Position numbers and translations under genes: made by a program. A DNA stretch of 35,868 bases, taken from contig SCSF01000040.1 in NCBI GenBank assembly GCA_004298435.1, positions 1 through 35,868 on the forward strand, given 5' to 3'. The notes under the pieces were generated by a model. It saw nothing but the letters and a program-made list of their open reading frames with translations, ran no database searches and was not told the origin of the DNA. This document shows positions 35,663 through 35,868 of this stretch, one piece after another (within the stretch, counting starts at the first letter, position 1; each line of letters opens with the position of its first letter). The stretch is from Beijerinckiaceae bacterium (lineage in GTDB: Bacteria > Pseudomonadota > Alphaproteobacteria > Rhizobiales > Beijerinckiaceae).

Positions 35663-35708
35663 CGCCTTGTGCTCGATAAGGTGGCCGCCAAGCTTGAACA
35701 GGCGGAAT

Positions 35709-35743
35709 ACCTAGTTTACTAGGTGGCAGTATATTAGGTGGCA
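35709..35743 (+). promoter_or_regulatory. probable operator of the XRE regulator
   Basis: A 16-bp palindrome, ACCTAGT TT ACTAGGT (35709-35724), overlaps a direct repeat TAGGTGGCA at 35720-35728 and 35735-35743 (15-bp period). It lies 15-50 bp upstream of the HTH gene, where an autoregulatory site is expected. The AT-rich composition stands out from its surroundings. Confidence 0.6.
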
Positions 35744-35758
35744 CGGCGATCTCACCGC

Positions 35759-35868
35759 ATGAGCTTGCGGGAGATCGTCGCCACGAATCTGCGAAGACTG
35801 AGACATGCCAAAAGCATGTCGCAGGAGGAGCTTGCCGACCGTGCGGGCATCAATCGCAACTATGTTGG
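35759..35868 (+). CDS. XRE-family HTH regulator (partial, runs off the window)
   Basis: From ATG 35759 the frame reads MSLREIVATNLRRLRHAKSM, then SQEELADRAGINRNYV to the window end. This is a Cro/C1-type helix-turn-helix with the typical SQEELA and N-x-x-Y-V signature. Only about 36 residues are present. Such regulators sit after DUF736 in related elements and control transfer genes. Confidence 0.88.
   Translation, partial: MSLREIVATNLRRLRHAKSMSQEELADRAGINRNYV

Noticed and set aside
34840..35679. 279-residue frame overlapping DUF736
   Set aside because: Low-quality composition; DUF736 in another frame is unmistakable.

Overview
The window is a GC-rich, most likely alphaproteobacterial, mobile and accessory region. 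The evidence is a mercury-resistance operon, two tyrosine integrases meeting at a tRNA-Arg remnant, a Hachiman-type defence operon, and an ArdC–ParB–methylase/strawberry-notch helicase–Toprim–DUF2493–DUF736–XRE gene set typical of the backbone of alphaproteobacterial plasmids and integrative conjugative elements. No housekeeping chromosomal gene is visible. The species cannot be fixed from this sequence.

Region 1 (1-4665) is visibly AT-richer than the rest. It starts with the end of an IS3-family transposase. Three genes on the plus strand follow: a membrane-anchored protein of unknown function, a TIR-like / nucleoside-deoxyribosyltransferase-like protein whose last six residues (DDDIPF) copy the tip of bacterial SSB, and a large protein whose motifs resemble the palm of a family A polymerase. 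A minus-strand integrase closes the region. At 4774-4818 lies the 3' half of a tRNA-Arg(CCG) gene, cut exactly at the anticodon loop, which marks an attachment site. A second integrase (4999-6357) points away from it, so two elements, or an element and its junction, abut here.

Region 2 (6401-16209) is a defence island. A HEPN-like gene on the plus strand faces a minus-strand operon that reads AAA_14/DUF4143 ATPase, PHP-domain plus SMC/RecF-like ATPase, HamA, HamB and a CoiA-like nuclease. HamA (DUF1837) and HamB (SF2 helicase) form the core of Hachiman. The other three genes are within about 35 bp of their neighbours and suggest an extended version. Repeats upstream resemble an IS21-type end.

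Region 3 (16558-22068) is a broad-spectrum mercury operon: merR divergent from merC-merT-merP-merA-merB, plus a second MerA/glutathione-reductase-like flavoprotein overlapping merB. The MerR-type promoter, with a 19-bp spacer and a perfect dyad, is readable.

Region 4 (22170-35868) is the mobile-element backbone: ArdC antirestriction protein, long ParB, two small genes damaged by 1-nt shifts, a 1444-residue methyltransferase/strawberry-notch helicase, Toprim primase-like protein, DUF2493 SLOG protein, small hypothetical genes, DUF736 and the start of an XRE regulator. The three genes ardC, parB and the helicase each carry a structured leader with the same architecture: an outer GGG/CCC-containing helix with changing arms, and an inner helix whose pairing is kept while its sequence changes. 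Further intergenic inverted repeats, including a 14-bp cruciform at 32228-32290 and a 15-bp one at 33786-33890, point to more structured RNA or DNA sites.

The most novel candidates are the TIR-like protein with an SSB tail beside a polymerase-like gene, the family of leader RNAs, and the five-gene Hachiman operon.
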